A DNA stretch of 64,000 bases from Akkermansia sp. RCC_12PD (GTDB taxonomy: Bacteria; Verrucomicrobiota; Verrucomicrobiia; Verrucomicrobiales; Akkermansiaceae). The first letter of the stretch is position 1. Each line of letters starts with the position of its first letter. The notes beneath the pieces are model-generated. The model was given only the letters and a program-made list of their open reading frames with translations, made no database searches and was not told the origin of the DNA. Shown piece after piece: positions 8,431 to 17,806 of the stretch. The stretch spans positions 186,001-250,000 of the forward strand of contig NZ_CP143889.1 of the NCBI RefSeq assembly GCF_036417355.1. Direction: 5' to 3'. The translations under genes were made by a program, and so were the position numbers.

Positions 8431-9210
8431 ATGAGTAACAAAAATAAAACAATTCACGAATTCGATTTTAACTTCATCTGCGATTATTTTTCCCGCCTGG
8501 AACGGCAGGGCCCCGGCAGCCCGGAGGCCACCCTCAAGGCCCTCAGCTTCATTGACAATCTGACCGGACAATCCCGCATCGCCGACCTCGGCTGCGGCAC
8601 GGGCGGACAGACCAGGATGCTGGCCGCACATGTTCAGGGAAGCGTTACGGGGCTTGACCTGTTCCCGGATTTCATCCGCATCTTCAACCGCCAGGCAACG
8701 CAGTCAGGCTTGCAGGACAGGGTAGAAGGCATCGTCGGTTCCATGGACAAGCTGCCCTTTGCAGAAGAAGAACTGGACCTGATCTGGTCGGAAGGGGCCA
8801 TTTACAACATCGGCTTTGAACGGGGGCTGAACGAATGGCGCAAGTTCCTGAAACCGGGAGGCTACCTGGCCGTTTCCGAAAGCTCGTGGTTTACCGCGGA
8901 ACGTCCGGAAGAGATTCACCGCTTCTGGATGGACATGTATCCGGAGATAGACACCATACCCAATAAGATAGCCCAGATACAGAGGGCCGGGTACGTGCCT
9001 GTCGCTTCCTTCATTCTGCCGGAAAGCTGCTGGACGGAGCATTATTACGCCCCGCAGCTTCCCGTGCAGGAGGCCTTCCTCCATCAATATCCCGGAAATG
9101 AAGCCGCCGCGGAATTAGTCGCATCCCTGCGCCATGAAGAGGAATTGTACCGCAGGTACAAGGAATTCTACGGCTACGTGTTTTACATCGCAAAAAAGAC
9201 GGGACAATGA
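8431..9210 (+). CDS. Class I SAM-dependent methyltransferase
   Basis: The 259-residue protein has the SAM-binding motif I as [14 protein letters not shown] (around residues 52-65), followed by the acidic end of strand 2 (VTGLDLF) and a motif IV region ([15 protein letters not shown]). It lacks a signal or membrane segment. The substrate is unknown. The C-terminus ([18 protein letters not shown]) resembles small-molecule methyltransferases common in Bacteroidetes and Firmicutes. The ATG at 8431 is chosen over a GTG at 8398. Its stop overlaps the rsgA start (ATGA), so the two are translationally coupled. Confidence 0.85.
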   Translation: MSNKNKTIHEFDFNFICDYFSRLERQGPGSPEATLKALSFIDNLTGQSRIADLGCGTGGQTRMLAAHVQGSVTGLDLFPDFIRIFNRQATQSGLQDRVEGIVGSMDKLPFAEEELDLIWSEGAIYNIGFERGLNEWRKFLKPGGYLAVSESSWFTAERPEEIHRFWMDMYPEIDTIPNKIAQIQRAGYVPVASFILPESCWTEHYYAPQLPVQEAFLHQYPGNEAAAELVASLRHEEELYRRYKEFYGYVFYIAKKTGQ

Positions 9211-10262
9211 TTGATTTAACAATTTACGGCTGGAATGACAAATTAGGCCGGCTCAAACGGGAATCAGCGTACAGCGCCCTGCCCCATGGCCGCATCGCCA
9301 TCGTGCACAGAACGTGTTATGAGATCGTCTCTGAAAACGGAGTGTTCCAGTGCGAATTAAGGGGAAACATGATGTATGAACAATCAGCCTTTGAACTGCC
9401 CTGCACGGGCGACTGGGTGATTTTCCAGCCCTTTGATGAAACGAAAGGGATCATCGTCGATGTACTGCCCCATGAACGGACCCTGTACCGCAGGAAAAGC
9501 GGAACGGTTTCCGACAGGCAGGCGATCGCCTCTTACGTGGACAAGGCATTCATTGTCCAGAGCCTGGATGATAATTTCAATATCCGCAGGGCCGAGCGTT
9601 TCATGGTCCAGATATTGGAAGAAGGGATCAAACCCGTACTGGTGCTGAACAAGGCCGATCTAGGGTTTGACAGGCAAGGCATTGAAGAGCAGGTCACACA
9701 CCTGGAGCGCCGGATGCCTGTATTTTTTACAAGCATTCATGACCCCCGGACGATTCTCCGGCTCCGGGAGTCCATCCCGCAAGGTGAAACGGTGGTGTTT
9801 GTCGGTTCTTCAGGCGTCGGGAAAAGTTCCCTGGTGAATGCGCTGTGCGGAAAACCGCTCCTGTCCACCTCCCATATAAGCTCCTCCACGGGTAAAGGAC
9901 GGCACACGTCCACCCGCCGGGAAATGGTGTTAATGGAAGGCTCAGGCGTTTTAATAGACACTCCGGGCGTCCGAGAATTCGGCCTGGCGGTCGGCCAGCC
10001 CGGTTCTCTTGCAGAAGCGCTGGATATTTCCGACTTCGCGGCGGCATGCCGTTTCAAGGATTGCGGGCATATTCATGAACCCGGCTGCGCCGTCCTGGAA
10101 GCGGTGAACACCGGAATGCTGGACCGCGAGGTTTATGAAAGCTACCTGAAGCTCCGGCGGGAAGCGGAATACTTTTCCGCTTCGGAACATGAAAAGCGCA
10201 ACAAGGGAAAATCCCTTTCCAGGCTCGTAGAGGAAGTGAAGAAGCGGAATTCCAAATTCTAA
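9207..10262 (+). CDS. rsgA: Ribosome small-subunit-dependent GTPase A
   Basis: The 351-residue protein has an N-terminal OB-fold and a circularly permuted GTPase with motif order G4 (VLNKAD), G1 (GSSGVGKSS, residues ~202-210) and G3 (DTPGVREF). A C-terminal zinc knuckle follows ([14 protein letters not shown]). This is the diagnostic architecture of RsgA/YjeQ, which acts late in 30S subunit maturation. The start overlaps the methyltransferase stop by four bases. A near-perfect terminator follows. The pairing of rsgA with a small-molecule-type methyltransferase is unusual among core rsgA loci, so this copy might be an accessory paralogue. Confidence 0.95.
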   Translation: MIDLTIYGWNDKLGRLKRESAYSALPHGRIAIVHRTCYEIVSENGVFQCELRGNMMYEQSAFELPCTGDWVIFQPFDETKGIIVDVLPHERTLYRRKSGTVSDRQAIASYVDKAFIVQSLDDNFNIRRAERFMVQILEEGIKPVLVLNKADLGFDRQGIEEQVTHLERRMPVFFTSIHDPRTILRLRESIPQGETVVFVGSSGVGKSSLVNALCGKPLLSTSHISSSTGKGRHTSTRREMVLMEGSGVLIDTPGVREFGLAVGQPGSLAEALDISDFAAACRFKDCGHIHEPGCAVLEAVNTGMLDREVYESYLKLRREAEYFSASEHEKRNKGKSLSRLVEEVKKRNSKF

Positions 10263-10276
10263 CCTGCGTTGAAACG

Positions 10277-10317
10277 GTGCGGGCATTCCTGAAACGGGAA
10301 TGCCCGCACTCTTGTTT
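10277..10317 (+). terminator. Rho-independent terminator after rsgA
   Basis: A 13-bp perfect stem (10277-10289 with 10297-10309, core GTGCGGGCATTCC) with a 7-base loop is followed by TCTTGTTTT. Confidence 0.9.
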
Positions 10318-10368
10318 TGCCCGCTATAACGGCCTATTCCGTATTCCAGTTAAACCGTGACCGCGCTC

Positions 10369-10926
10369 CTATCCCCTGATGTCAATGTCCAGATGGGCGA
10401 GCAGCCCTTCCAGCCCATGCCGGGAAAAGACCGCCTTTTTCAGCTTGCACATGGCGGGATTGATCGAAAAGTTGAAAGAGGTTGAAAAATCGGCTTTCTC
10501 CAAATTGGCCCCGACGAAAGAAGCCCGTTCCAGGTCACAGCGGTCAAAAACGGATTCCGCCATGTCCGCGTCATTAAAGTACCCCTCATACATCTTGCAG
10601 CCGCGGAAAACGGTTTTCCGCAACCTGGCCTCTACAAAGCTGGCATAATCAAGATGCGAGTTTTCAAAGACCAGGCCGTCCGAAAACCTGTCTATGTCCG
10701 TGAAGTCCGCGCCAGTCATTTTGCAGTCGGCAAAGGTAACATCCCGGAAGGCTTCCTTGAAGCTGGCCAACGTGAAATTGCACGCCCTGAACTCGCACTT
10801 CTCAAAATCGGTATTCCGGATGACCAGCTTTGAAAAATCACACGCGATGAATACGCAATCATAGTATTCATCATCCAGTTCCATTTCATGGAAATCCACT
10901 TTCTCAAAGGTCTCGTCTTCAGTCAT
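10369..10926 (-). CDS. Pentapeptide-repeat protein
   Basis: This 185-residue product is built of A(D/N)Lxx-like five-residue repeats over most of its length, for example VFIACDFSKLVIRNTDFEKC, FADCKMTGADFTD and DLERASFVGANLEKADF. The repeats form a right-handed quadrilateral beta-helix. Members include Qnr/MfpA-type DNA-mimicking proteins that protect gyrase, but most are of unknown role. The ATG at 10926 (MTEDETFEKVDF) is chosen because repeats begin right after it. The frame stays open upstream to an ATG at 11244 (see the next entry). Confidence 0.85.
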   Translation of the reverse strand: MTEDETFEKVDFHEMELDDEYYDCVFIACDFSKLVIRNTDFEKCEFRACNFTLASFKEAFRDVTFADCKMTGADFTDIDRFSDGLVFENSHLDYASFVEARLRKTVFRGCKMYEGYFNDADMAESVFDRCDLERASFVGANLEKADFSTSFNFSINPAMCKLKKAVFSRHGLEGLLAHLDIDIRG

Positions 10927-11244
10927 ATCATGTTGATGGGAATTGCCGCACCGTGCTTGTTTCAATGGCCCGGAATCACCGTTTCCCGGGAAACAAAACA
11001 CAAGAGAAAAATTTTCTTCCCTGCCTTTTAGCATGAAAGTCCACTGCCTGCAAGTCGTCCCGCACATGCACACAGGCCCGTCTGATACCTTGCGGAAAAA
11101 CATTCCAGATGCTCCCTGCCGCCTCCAAAACAGCGTTGCCCCTGTCCATCCGTTATCCACCTGATCCCATCCGTGTAGTTCCAAACGAGCCTTCCAGGCA
11201 GCCATAGCACCCCGGATACTGAGCGCCACGTTCTTTTCCAACAT
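10927..11244 (-). other. In-frame open extension upstream of the pentapeptide protein
   Basis: The frame of the pentapeptide gene is open for 106 further codons up to an ATG at 11244 (MLEKNVALSIRGAMAAWKAR). The encoded sequence has no pentapeptide repeats, but has a protein-like composition rich in Trp, Cys and Phe. It could be a real N-terminal domain, a remnant of another gene, or chance. No start signal distinguishes these. Confidence 0.35.
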
Positions 11245-11357
11245 GGTTTAGGTGCCTTTTAAAAACCGAACGCTTCCTCTCCCCAAACAATCCTTTCCGG
11301 AATTTTCCTCCAGCCGTATATCTTCATTCACCAGCTTCATAAATCCCGGTAATAAAC

Positions 11358-12000
11358 ATGACACAGAACAAATTTATCACTGAGGCTACACCGGCCTCTC
11401 GCGAAAGAGGCGTCACATGCACCGTTCCCAATACCTATCAGGAAGAAATTCCAGGACAGGTCCGTCCTTCGTGCGGCTTTTATGCGGGGGCCTGCGTGCT
11501 CAATTGCCTCAATGGGAGTTCCGAATATACAGACAAACCCTTTCCACGCAGGTAAAAAAATATTCTCTAGGAGACGGTTCAAGGGAAAAAACTAACCATC
11601 AAAGGAGAAGTTTTCCAGCCTGGAGACTTTGCCCATTTCATCAATGAGATAGAACAGGAAAGCTGCTCATCCTCCTGCAAACTCTTCCATGAACAAACCA
11701 TCCGGGACACAATCAATCAGGGAGGGTACGTCCTTGTTCCGGTCCAGGTTAACAATGAAAAGGAACATTATGGTTTCCCCGGACCGGAGTCCGGAATACG
11801 GATGATCCGCATGCACATTGGTGCGTTATTGCAGGATATGTAACAGAGGAAAAATCCCTACTGCTCTCCAAGCACTGGGGGGGAACTGTTTATTTGATAT
11901 AAACGCCCTCAGAGACAGCAATCAAGAATACTATCCTACCCAGCAACCAATGGAATCTCAGAACAGCGCGCCTCCCAAGTGCAGTTTCTTCAGAACATGA
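11358..12000 (+). pseudogene. Decayed papain-like (C39/BtrH-like) cysteine peptidase gene
   Basis: Joined across frames, the region reads as one ~210-residue protein. It starts MTQNKFITEATPAS and shows a candidate catalytic Cys block, RPSCGFYAGACVLNCLNG. It continues through TQVKKYSLGDGS, LTIKGEVFQPGDFAHFINE and YVLVPVQVN to a candidate catalytic His block, AHWCVIAGYVTEEKSLLLSKHWG, and ends FDINALRDSNQEYY. The Cys and His blocks with this spacing are typical of C39/papain-fold peptidases. The reading frame changes near the A7 run at ~11553 and at the A6 run near 11588. It changes again between ~11780 and 11815, and at the G7 run 11877-11883. Stops TAA 11553 and TAG 11568 lie in the first frame. 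It is clearly inactive. Confidence 0.7.
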
Positions 12001-12137
12001 TCATCACTATGCTGCCCCACAAGCTCCATCGGGACGAAGAGGCTGCGCCTGCTGAGCAACGAGGTATTTCTACCGTTTTCCCGTGATAAAAGGCAGCGGA
12101 TCAGGAAACTGCGGAAACAGTTATACCGGAACGAAGG

Positions 12138-13148
12138 TCAGGAGATACGGCAATCGTTGAGCAATTCGTCCATGTAAAAGGTCATCTCCGCCAGGGCCTC
12201 ACGGTATTCTGTCTGGGGGAGGAGCCACAGGATTTCACGGGCCGCCTCGTTTTTCTCCAGGGCCACCTGAATCGCCTTGTCCAGGGATTCCGCAAAGACG
12301 GGGTTGTCATGGAATTCGGAATAATCCACCGCCTCCCGGTTTTCAATGGCATCGCGCAGGGTGGCTTCCACGTTCCTGTCTCCGCATTCCAGCAGATTGA
12401 AAATGGGGAGGGTGAGCTTGCCTTTTCCGGCGTCCGTATGAAGGGTCTTGCCGGCATCATCTTCATCACCCACCATGTCCAGGCAGTCGTCATAAATCTG
12501 GTACGCCACGCCCAGAAGATCCCCAAGCTGGTAAAGGGATTCCTCCACTTCCGGAGAGACGCCGGAGATCCAGCCCGCACCGCCCGTAGCGGCGGAGAAG
12601 AGGGAGGCGGTCTTCTTGCGGATGATTTCAAAGTATTCCTCGCGCGTCATGCTCAGGTCGTACAACCGGCTTGACTGCGCCACTTCCCCCTGGCAGACGT
12701 TCCTGACAGTCTGCGCAAGTTTGCGGCAGAATTCCGTGCTGCCGAATTCCGTGCCCAGCACCATGGCGTGGGAGAAGAGAACATCTCCCAGCAGCACTGC
12801 CAGACTATTACCCCACAGGGCGTTTGCCGTGGCTTCATCCCGGCGCTTGTCAGCCTCGTCGATCACGTCGTCATGCACCAGGGAGGCCAGATGCACCATT
12901 TCCAGCAGCGCGCCCAGGCGGATGTGCTCCGGCTTGATTCCTCCCGTGGCACCGCCCACCAGCAAAGTCAGCGCGGGCCGAAGCATCTTGCCCTTTGACT
13001 GGCAGACGGTTTCCATGTAGTCAGTAACTTCGGGATCAAAACATGCTGCCTGAGCTTCCACAAATTCGGAGACCTGCTTCAACTCCGGCTTGATCAACTG
13101 GAGATAATGCTTCTGGGATCGTAATTTCGAAAAGAACGGAATGGACAT
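12138..13148 (-). CDS. ispB: Trans-polyprenyl diphosphate synthase
   Basis: The 336-residue protein carries both aspartate-rich motifs of E-type prenyltransferases: LASLVHDDVIDEADKRR (FARM, residues ~92-102) and YQIYDDCLDMVGDEDD (SARM, ~218-230). KGKMLRPAL lies near residue 53. It extends farnesyl diphosphate with IPP to long-chain polyprenyl diphosphate, most likely for the menaquinone side chain (as in octaprenyl/heptaprenyl synthases). The chain-length-determining residues before FARM (ALLEMVHLAS) are small, which suggests a long product. It is transcribed alone, leftward, and divergent from the lar operon. Confidence 0.88.
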   Translation of the reverse strand: MSIPFFSKLRSQKHYLQLIKPELKQVSEFVEAQAACFDPEVTDYMETVCQSKGKMLRPALTLLVGGATGGIKPEHIRLGALLEMVHLASLVHDDVIDEADKRRDEATANALWGNSLAVLLGDVLFSHAMVLGTEFGSTEFCRKLAQTVRNVCQGEVAQSSRLYDLSMTREEYFEIIRKKTASLFSAATGGAGWISGVSPEVEESLYQLGDLLGVAYQIYDDCLDMVGDEDDAGKTLHTDAGKGKLTLPIFNLLECGDRNVEATLRDAIENREAVDYSEFHDNPVFAESLDKAIQVALEKNEAAREILWLLPQTEYREALAEMTFYMDELLNDCRIS

Positions 13149-13349
13149 GATATGGGAACGAGGAAAGCGCTGTCAGCGCTGGGGAATTGTTGCATATTTG
13201 GAGTTCTCTAGCAACGTATTTCACGGAATATCCTTGCATGAACAGACAGGATTTTTCCGAAACGCCGTCACGGAAACCCTGAAAACCGATGAACGATAAG
13301 GCTCATTTTGACCTTGAGCACGGGCATTTTCCTTTTACACTACCTTGTC

Positions 13350-14579
13350 ATGAGAGTCTTGGTCTATGATTGCAGCGCAGGCATCAGCGGAGACATGAAT
13401 CTGGCCGCCCTGATCGACTTGGGCGCGGACCGGGATATTCTGAAACGGGAATTGTCCAGATTGAACGTTCACGGGGAATGGAAATTGGAATGCCGGCGCG
13501 CCGGACAGGCGGGCATTTACGGCACGCGGGTTGACGTGCTTGCCCAGGAACACGGCCATTCCGGCCACAGCCACGAACACCATCACCGCACGATGGCGGA
13601 TATCAGGCGCATCATCACGGAAAGCGGACTTCCGGCTGCCGTACAGAAGACGGCTCTCTCCATTTTTTCCCTGCTGGCGGAGGCGGAGGCCCGCGTGCAC
13701 GGCACCACGCCGGACCAGGTGCATTTCCATGAAGTGGGCGCTGTGGATTCCATCATCGACATCGTGGGCGCGGCCATCTGCCTGGACCTGCTCCGTGCGG
13801 ATGCCGTTTTTACCGGTCCCGTGGAGCTGGGCGGTGGCCGTGTCACCTGCCAGCACGGTTTGATGCCCGTTCCGGCGCCCGCTACCGCGCAGCTCGCGCG
13901 CCACTTCCAGTCTACCCTGAACGGCACGCCGCATGAGGCGACCACGCCTACCGGAGCCGCTTACATCGCCGCCGTGGCACAGCCCGCGCCTTCTCCGCTT
14001 TCCGGCCGCATTGCTGCCGCCGGCTACGGAATCGGCCACAGGGAAGGCCTGCCCCTCCCTAACATTCTCCGGGTAATGCTGGTGGAAACGGAGGAACAGG
14101 ATACGGCCACGGAACGCCTGACGGAGCTGTGCGCCAATATAGACGACATGACGCCGGAGCAGACCGCCTACCTGGCGGAAAAGCTGATGGAAGCCGGCGC
14201 ACTGGACGCATGGCAGGAGTCCATCTGCATGAAGAAGGGACGCCTGGCATTCAAGATATGCGCGTTGTGCCTGCCCGAACATGCGGACCGGGTCAGAAAC
14301 GCCTTTTTCCGGAACAGCAGTACGCCGGGCATCCGCCAGTATGACGCGTGCCGCCACATCCTGCGCCGGGAATGCTCCGCCGTACAGACCCGCCACGGCA
14401 CGGTAGGCGTGAAAACCTCCTTCATGAACGGGCGCCCCCACCACCGGAAAGCAGAGTTCGAGGACTGCAAGGCCCTGGCGGAAGCGACCGGCCTGCCTCT
14501 GGAAGAATGCCAGATGATGGGACTTTTCCCCCACGACGATCGTGACGACCATGACGAGTCCCTCAAAGATTCCGTTTGA
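13350..14579 (+). CDS. larC: Nickel-pincer cofactor nickel-insertion protein LarC
   Basis: The 409-residue protein starts MRVLVYDCSAGISGDMNLAALIDLGAD, the signature N-terminus of LarC, and has a His-rich stretch (EHGHSGHSHEHHHR, residues ~66-79), VHFHEVGAVDSIIDIVGAA and the C-terminal IDDMTPEQTAYLAEKLMEAGA. LarC is a CTP-dependent cyclometallase that inserts Ni into the pincer nucleotide made by LarB and LarE. Here it is one uninterrupted gene, unlike the frameshifted larC1/larC2 of Lactobacillus plantarum. The ATG at 13350 is chosen because the conserved sequence starts there. Its 3' end overlaps larE by ~29 bases. Confidence 0.93.
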   Translation: MRVLVYDCSAGISGDMNLAALIDLGADRDILKRELSRLNVHGEWKLECRRAGQAGIYGTRVDVLAQEHGHSGHSHEHHHRTMADIRRIITESGLPAAVQKTALSIFSLLAEAEARVHGTTPDQVHFHEVGAVDSIIDIVGAAICLDLLRADAVFTGPVELGGGRVTCQHGLMPVPAPATAQLARHFQSTLNGTPHEATTPTGAAYIAAVAQPAPSPLSGRIAAAGYGIGHREGLPLPNILRVMLVETEEQDTATERLTELCANIDDMTPEQTAYLAEKLMEAGALDAWQESICMKKGRLAFKICALCLPEHADRVRNAFFRNSSTPGIRQYDACRHILRRECSAVQTRHGTVGVKTSFMNGRPHHRKAEFEDCKALAEATGLPLEECQMMGLFPHDDRDDHDESLKDSV

Positions 14580-15367
14580 ACGGCTGCGCTCTGTCCTGCT
14601 TCCCTTGGAGCGCATCGCCATCGCCCTGTCCGGAGGGCTGGACAGCAGCGTGCTGCTGGCCGCTTCAGCCGATATTCTGGGAGCGGACCGCTGTCTGGCC
14701 CTGACGGCGGAAACGCCCTATGTCATGCAGGAGGAACTCCGGGACAGCACCGCCCTGTGCCTCCGCCTGGGCGTCAGGCAGGAAAGACTGGCCTTTCCCA
14801 TTCTTCCGGAGATTGCGGACAATCCCCCCCCTGCGCTGCTACCTATGCAAGCGCGCCCTGTTTACCTCCCTGACCGAACGGGCCGCAGAGCTCCGTTTTC
14901 CCCGGATGGCGGACGGGTCCAACATGGACGATCTGGGCGACTACCGGCCGGGGCGCAAGGCCCTTGAGGAACTCGGCGTCGTCAGCCCCTTTCTGGAAGC
15001 GAAAATGGGAAAGGCGGACATACGCCTTCTGGCGCGCTCCCTGAATCTGCCGGAAAGCATCAGTGAAAAACCGGCCTATGCGTGCCTGCTGACGCGCCTG
15101 GAACACGGCCGTCCCGTTACGGAAAGCCTGCTGCGGCGCGTGGATGAGGCGGAAACCTTCCTGCGTTCACTGGGGCTGAAAGGCTGCCGCGTCCGGATGC
15201 ATGGAGAAGATCTGGCCCGCATTGAGCTTCCCGGCCCGGAGCTCGTCCTGTTCCGCCGGGACGGCCTGTCGGAAGCCGTCGTGAGCCGTCTCCGCGAACT
15301 GGGTTTCCGACATATCACCCTGGACCTGGAAGGATATTCCCGGGGAAGCATGAACAAACCGTCATGA
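14551..15367 (+). CDS. larE: ATP-dependent sacrificial sulfur transferase LarE, frame broken at a C8 run
   Basis: The first frame (from ATG 14551) carries the PP-loop ATP-binding motif IALSGGLDSSVLLAA. After position ~14831 the coding continues in the next frame with LRCYLCKRALFTSLTERA, DGSNMDDLGDYRPG and SEKPAYACLLTRLEHG, all typical of LarE. The junction is a run of eight C (14824-14831). With seven C the gene would read N-P-P-L-R-C-Y-L-C-K without interruption. Unshifted translation stops at 14967 and gives a useless ~138-residue fragment. LarE adenylates and thiolates the LarB product. The CxxC plus a third Cys suggests the 4Fe-4S-cluster type rather than the single-Cys sacrificial type. 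The stop overlaps the larB start (ATGA). Confidence 0.85.
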
Positions 15368-16119
15368 ACAACATCACCGCCATCCTGCGCCAGCTTGAGG
15401 AAGGCCGCCTTTCCACGGAAGAGGCGGCGGAAAAAATCAGGGCCGCGGCATCCCCCGCTCTTTCCCACACGGACATCGACTACGACCGCCTGAAACGCAC
15501 GGGATGTCCGGAGGTAATTTACGGGGCGGGCAAAACGCCCGTCCAGATTGAAGAAATAGCCCGAAACCTGCTGGCCGCGGGGCAGAACGTGCTGGCCACT
15601 CGCCTGAATGAAGACGCCCTGCTCCATCTTTCCGGGACCTTCCCGGAGGCGGACATGCATCCGGAGGCACACCTCATGCGCATCATCGCCTCTCCTGCGC
15701 CGCAGGCGGCTGGCTTTGTCGGCATCGTCAGCGCGGGCACGTCCGACCAGGCGGTGGCGGAAGAAGCCGCATTGACGGCGGAATTCCTGGGAAGCCGGGT
15801 ATGCCGCTATCGGGACTGCGGCGTGGCGGGACTTCACCGCCTGGTGTCCCATCTGGATTCCATCCGGGAAGCCACCGTCCTAGTAGCCGTGGCGGGCATG
15901 GAGGGAGCGCTTCCCAGCGTGCTGGCTGGCCTGGTGAAGGTGCCCGTGATCGCGGTACCCACCAGCGTGGGGTACGGGGCCAACTTCCGCGGCGTGACCA
16001 CGCTGCTGGCCATGATGAATTCCTGCGCCAACGGCGTTTCCGTGGTCAATATAGATAACGGCTTCGGTGCCGGATTCAATGCCCACCTTATCAACAGCCT
16101 CGCTTCCGGAATGCGGTGA
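15364..16119 (+). CDS. larB: Nickel-pincer cofactor biosynthesis protein LarB (NaAD carboxylase/hydrolase)
   Basis: The 251-residue protein resembles PurE in its C-terminal half: GIVSAGTSDQAVAEEAA, then VAVAGMEGALPSVLAGLVKVPVIAVPTSVGYGANFRGVTTLL. This is the LarB pattern. LarB carboxylates nicotinic acid adenine dinucleotide and hydrolyses it to the pincer mononucleotide precursor. The start overlaps the larE stop by four bases, completing a tight larC-larE-larB operon. No larA-type racemase gene lies in the window, so the client enzyme is elsewhere. Confidence 0.93.
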   Translation: MNNITAILRQLEEGRLSTEEAAEKIRAAASPALSHTDIDYDRLKRTGCPEVIYGAGKTPVQIEEIARNLLAAGQNVLATRLNEDALLHLSGTFPEADMHPEAHLMRIIASPAPQAAGFVGIVSAGTSDQAVAEEAALTAEFLGSRVCRYRDCGVAGLHRLVSHLDSIREATVLVAVAGMEGALPSVLAGLVKVPVIAVPTSVGYGANFRGVTTLLAMMNSCANGVSVVNIDNGFGAGFNAHLINSLASGMR

Positions 16120-16194
16120 CCGGAAAAGCCGCCGCGTGTTCCATGACGGAACCGCCGGTATCTGTCATGGACAGGCATGCCCGATGGGCGTTAA

Positions 16195-17685
16195 ATGAAC
16201 GCACAGCATCCCCGCCACCAGATCATGACCTTATCCCCCTTTTTCCACGGCCTGGCCTGTTCCCTGCTTGCGCTGACGGTCCAGGCCCTGGCTTGGCAGC
16301 CCTCCGGAGAAACCGTGCCCGCCGCTCCACAGGAATTCCGCGCCGCATGGATTTCCACCGTCCACAACATCGACTGGCCCTCCCGTGCCGGCCTCTCCGG
16401 CGCAGCCCAGCGCTCGGAACTGCTAAATATCCTGAACACCTGCGCCCAGTTGAAACTGAATGCCGTGTTCCTCCAGGTGCGACCGAATGCGGACGCCCTG
16501 TACCGTTCCTCTCTGGAGCCCTGGAGTCAGTGGCTTTCCGGCCCCGGCGTCAACCCGGGCTACGATCCCCTGGCCTTCGCCATTCAGGAGGCCCACCGCC
16601 GCGGCATTGAACTGCACGCATGGTTCAACCCCTTCCGCGCCAAGGCGAACGTGAACCACGCCGTGGGCCGCAACCACATTTCCCTGACGCGGCCGGACCT
16701 GATGAAGCGCAACGGCTCCGTGCTGCTGATGAACCCCAGCGCCTCCGCTTCCCGCGACCACGCCATGAAAGTCATCCTGGACGTCGTGCGCCGCTACGAC
16801 ATCGACGGAGTCCATCTGGACGACTACTTCTACCCCTATCCCGCGCCGGGCAGAAGCTGGACCCCCGGCAGCTTCAGCGACGGCAAGTCGCCTTCCCAGC
16901 GGCGGGCCTATATTGACGACTTCGTGCATGACATGTACAAATCCGTCAAATCCTCCAAGCCGTGGGTGCGCGTGGGCATCAGCCCCTTCGGCATCTGGCG
17001 CCCGGGCGTGCCTGCCGGGATTGAAGCCGGAGTGGATGCCTACGAGCACCTGGCCTGCGACGCCCGCAAATGGCTTTCCAGGGGATGGGTGGATTATCTG
17101 GCCCCGCAGCTTTACTGGCGATGCAGTCCGGCCAAGCAGAGTTTTCCGGCCCTCATGCAGTGGTGGGCTGCCCAGAACACGCGGCGCCCGGTCTGGCCCG
17201 GCATCGCCACGGCGCGCATCATGAGCAGCGAAGATCCGGGACGCCCCGCCTCCGAAATCGCCGCTCAGGTCAACTACTCCCGCTCCCTGGCCCGCAACGC
17301 GCCGGGGCAGTGTTTCTGGAGCGTCAAGTCCATCATGAGGAACACCGGGGGCATCCAGCGCTACCTGAACAAACTGTACCCCTCCATGGCCGTTCCCCCG
17401 GCCATGCCGTGGTGCGGCACTGGAACACCCGGCCAGCCGCAGAATTTCACGGTGGCGGACAATGGCTCCACGGTAACTCTTTCCTGGCAGCCTTCTGGCA
17501 ATCCCGTCCGGAAATGGGCCATTCAGGCGCGCTACGGCAACCAGTGGTCCACCCGCATCCTGCTGCCCGGCAGCCAGACCCGCGTAACGCTGCCCAAATC
17601 CTTCCTGGGGGATGCCGGTTCCGTTGCCGTGCGAGGCGTGAGCGCGTACGGGGCGCAGGGACCTGCGGCTGCGGCCAGAAGATAG
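16195..17685 (+). CDS. Secreted glycoside-hydrolase-like protein (GHL10/YddW type)
   Basis: The 496-residue protein has a signal peptide (core LACSLLALTVQALA). A TIM-barrel of the family-10-like glycosyl hydrolase group follows: FRAAWISTVHNIDWPSRAGL, LNAVFLQVRPNADALYRSSL, GIELHAWFNPFRA, YDIDGVHLDDYFYPYP and VDYLAPQLYW. The acidic residues in HLDDYFYP and the Trp-rich blocks are the family hallmarks. A ~90-residue C-terminal fibronectin-like domain (TPGQPQNFTVADNGSTVTLSW) ends the protein. Characterised relatives act on peptidoglycan-type glycans or are of unknown specificity. An alternative start at 16225 gives a more compact signal peptide. Confidence 0.85.
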   Translation: MNAQHPRHQIMTLSPFFHGLACSLLALTVQALAWQPSGETVPAAPQEFRAAWISTVHNIDWPSRAGLSGAAQRSELLNILNTCAQLKLNAVFLQVRPNADALYRSSLEPWSQWLSGPGVNPGYDPLAFAIQEAHRRGIELHAWFNPFRAKANVNHAVGRNHISLTRPDLMKRNGSVLLMNPSASASRDHAMKVILDVVRRYDIDGVHLDDYFYPYPAPGRSWTPGSFSDGKSPSQRRAYIDDFVHDMYKSVKSSKPWVRVGISPFGIWRPGVPAGIEAGVDAYEHLACDARKWLSRGWVDYLAPQLYWRCSPAKQSFPALMQWWAAQNTRRPVWPGIATARIMSSEDPGRPASEIAAQVNYSRSLARNAPGQCFWSVKSIMRNTGGIQRYLNKLYPSMAVPPAMPWCGTGTPGQPQNFTVADNGSTVTLSWQPSGNPVRKWAIQARYGNQWSTRILLPGSQTRVTLPKSFLGDAGSVAVRGVSAYGAQGPAAAARR

Positions 17686-17806
17686 CCGTCGCGGCTTTTC
17701 CGGCAGGCTTCCGCTGAAAATGGGGAAAAATAATTCCGAGCAAAGTTTTTTGAACGCTTCCAAATCCACTCATGTCCAAACTTCCATGAATTCCCATGGC
17801 GCGGAC

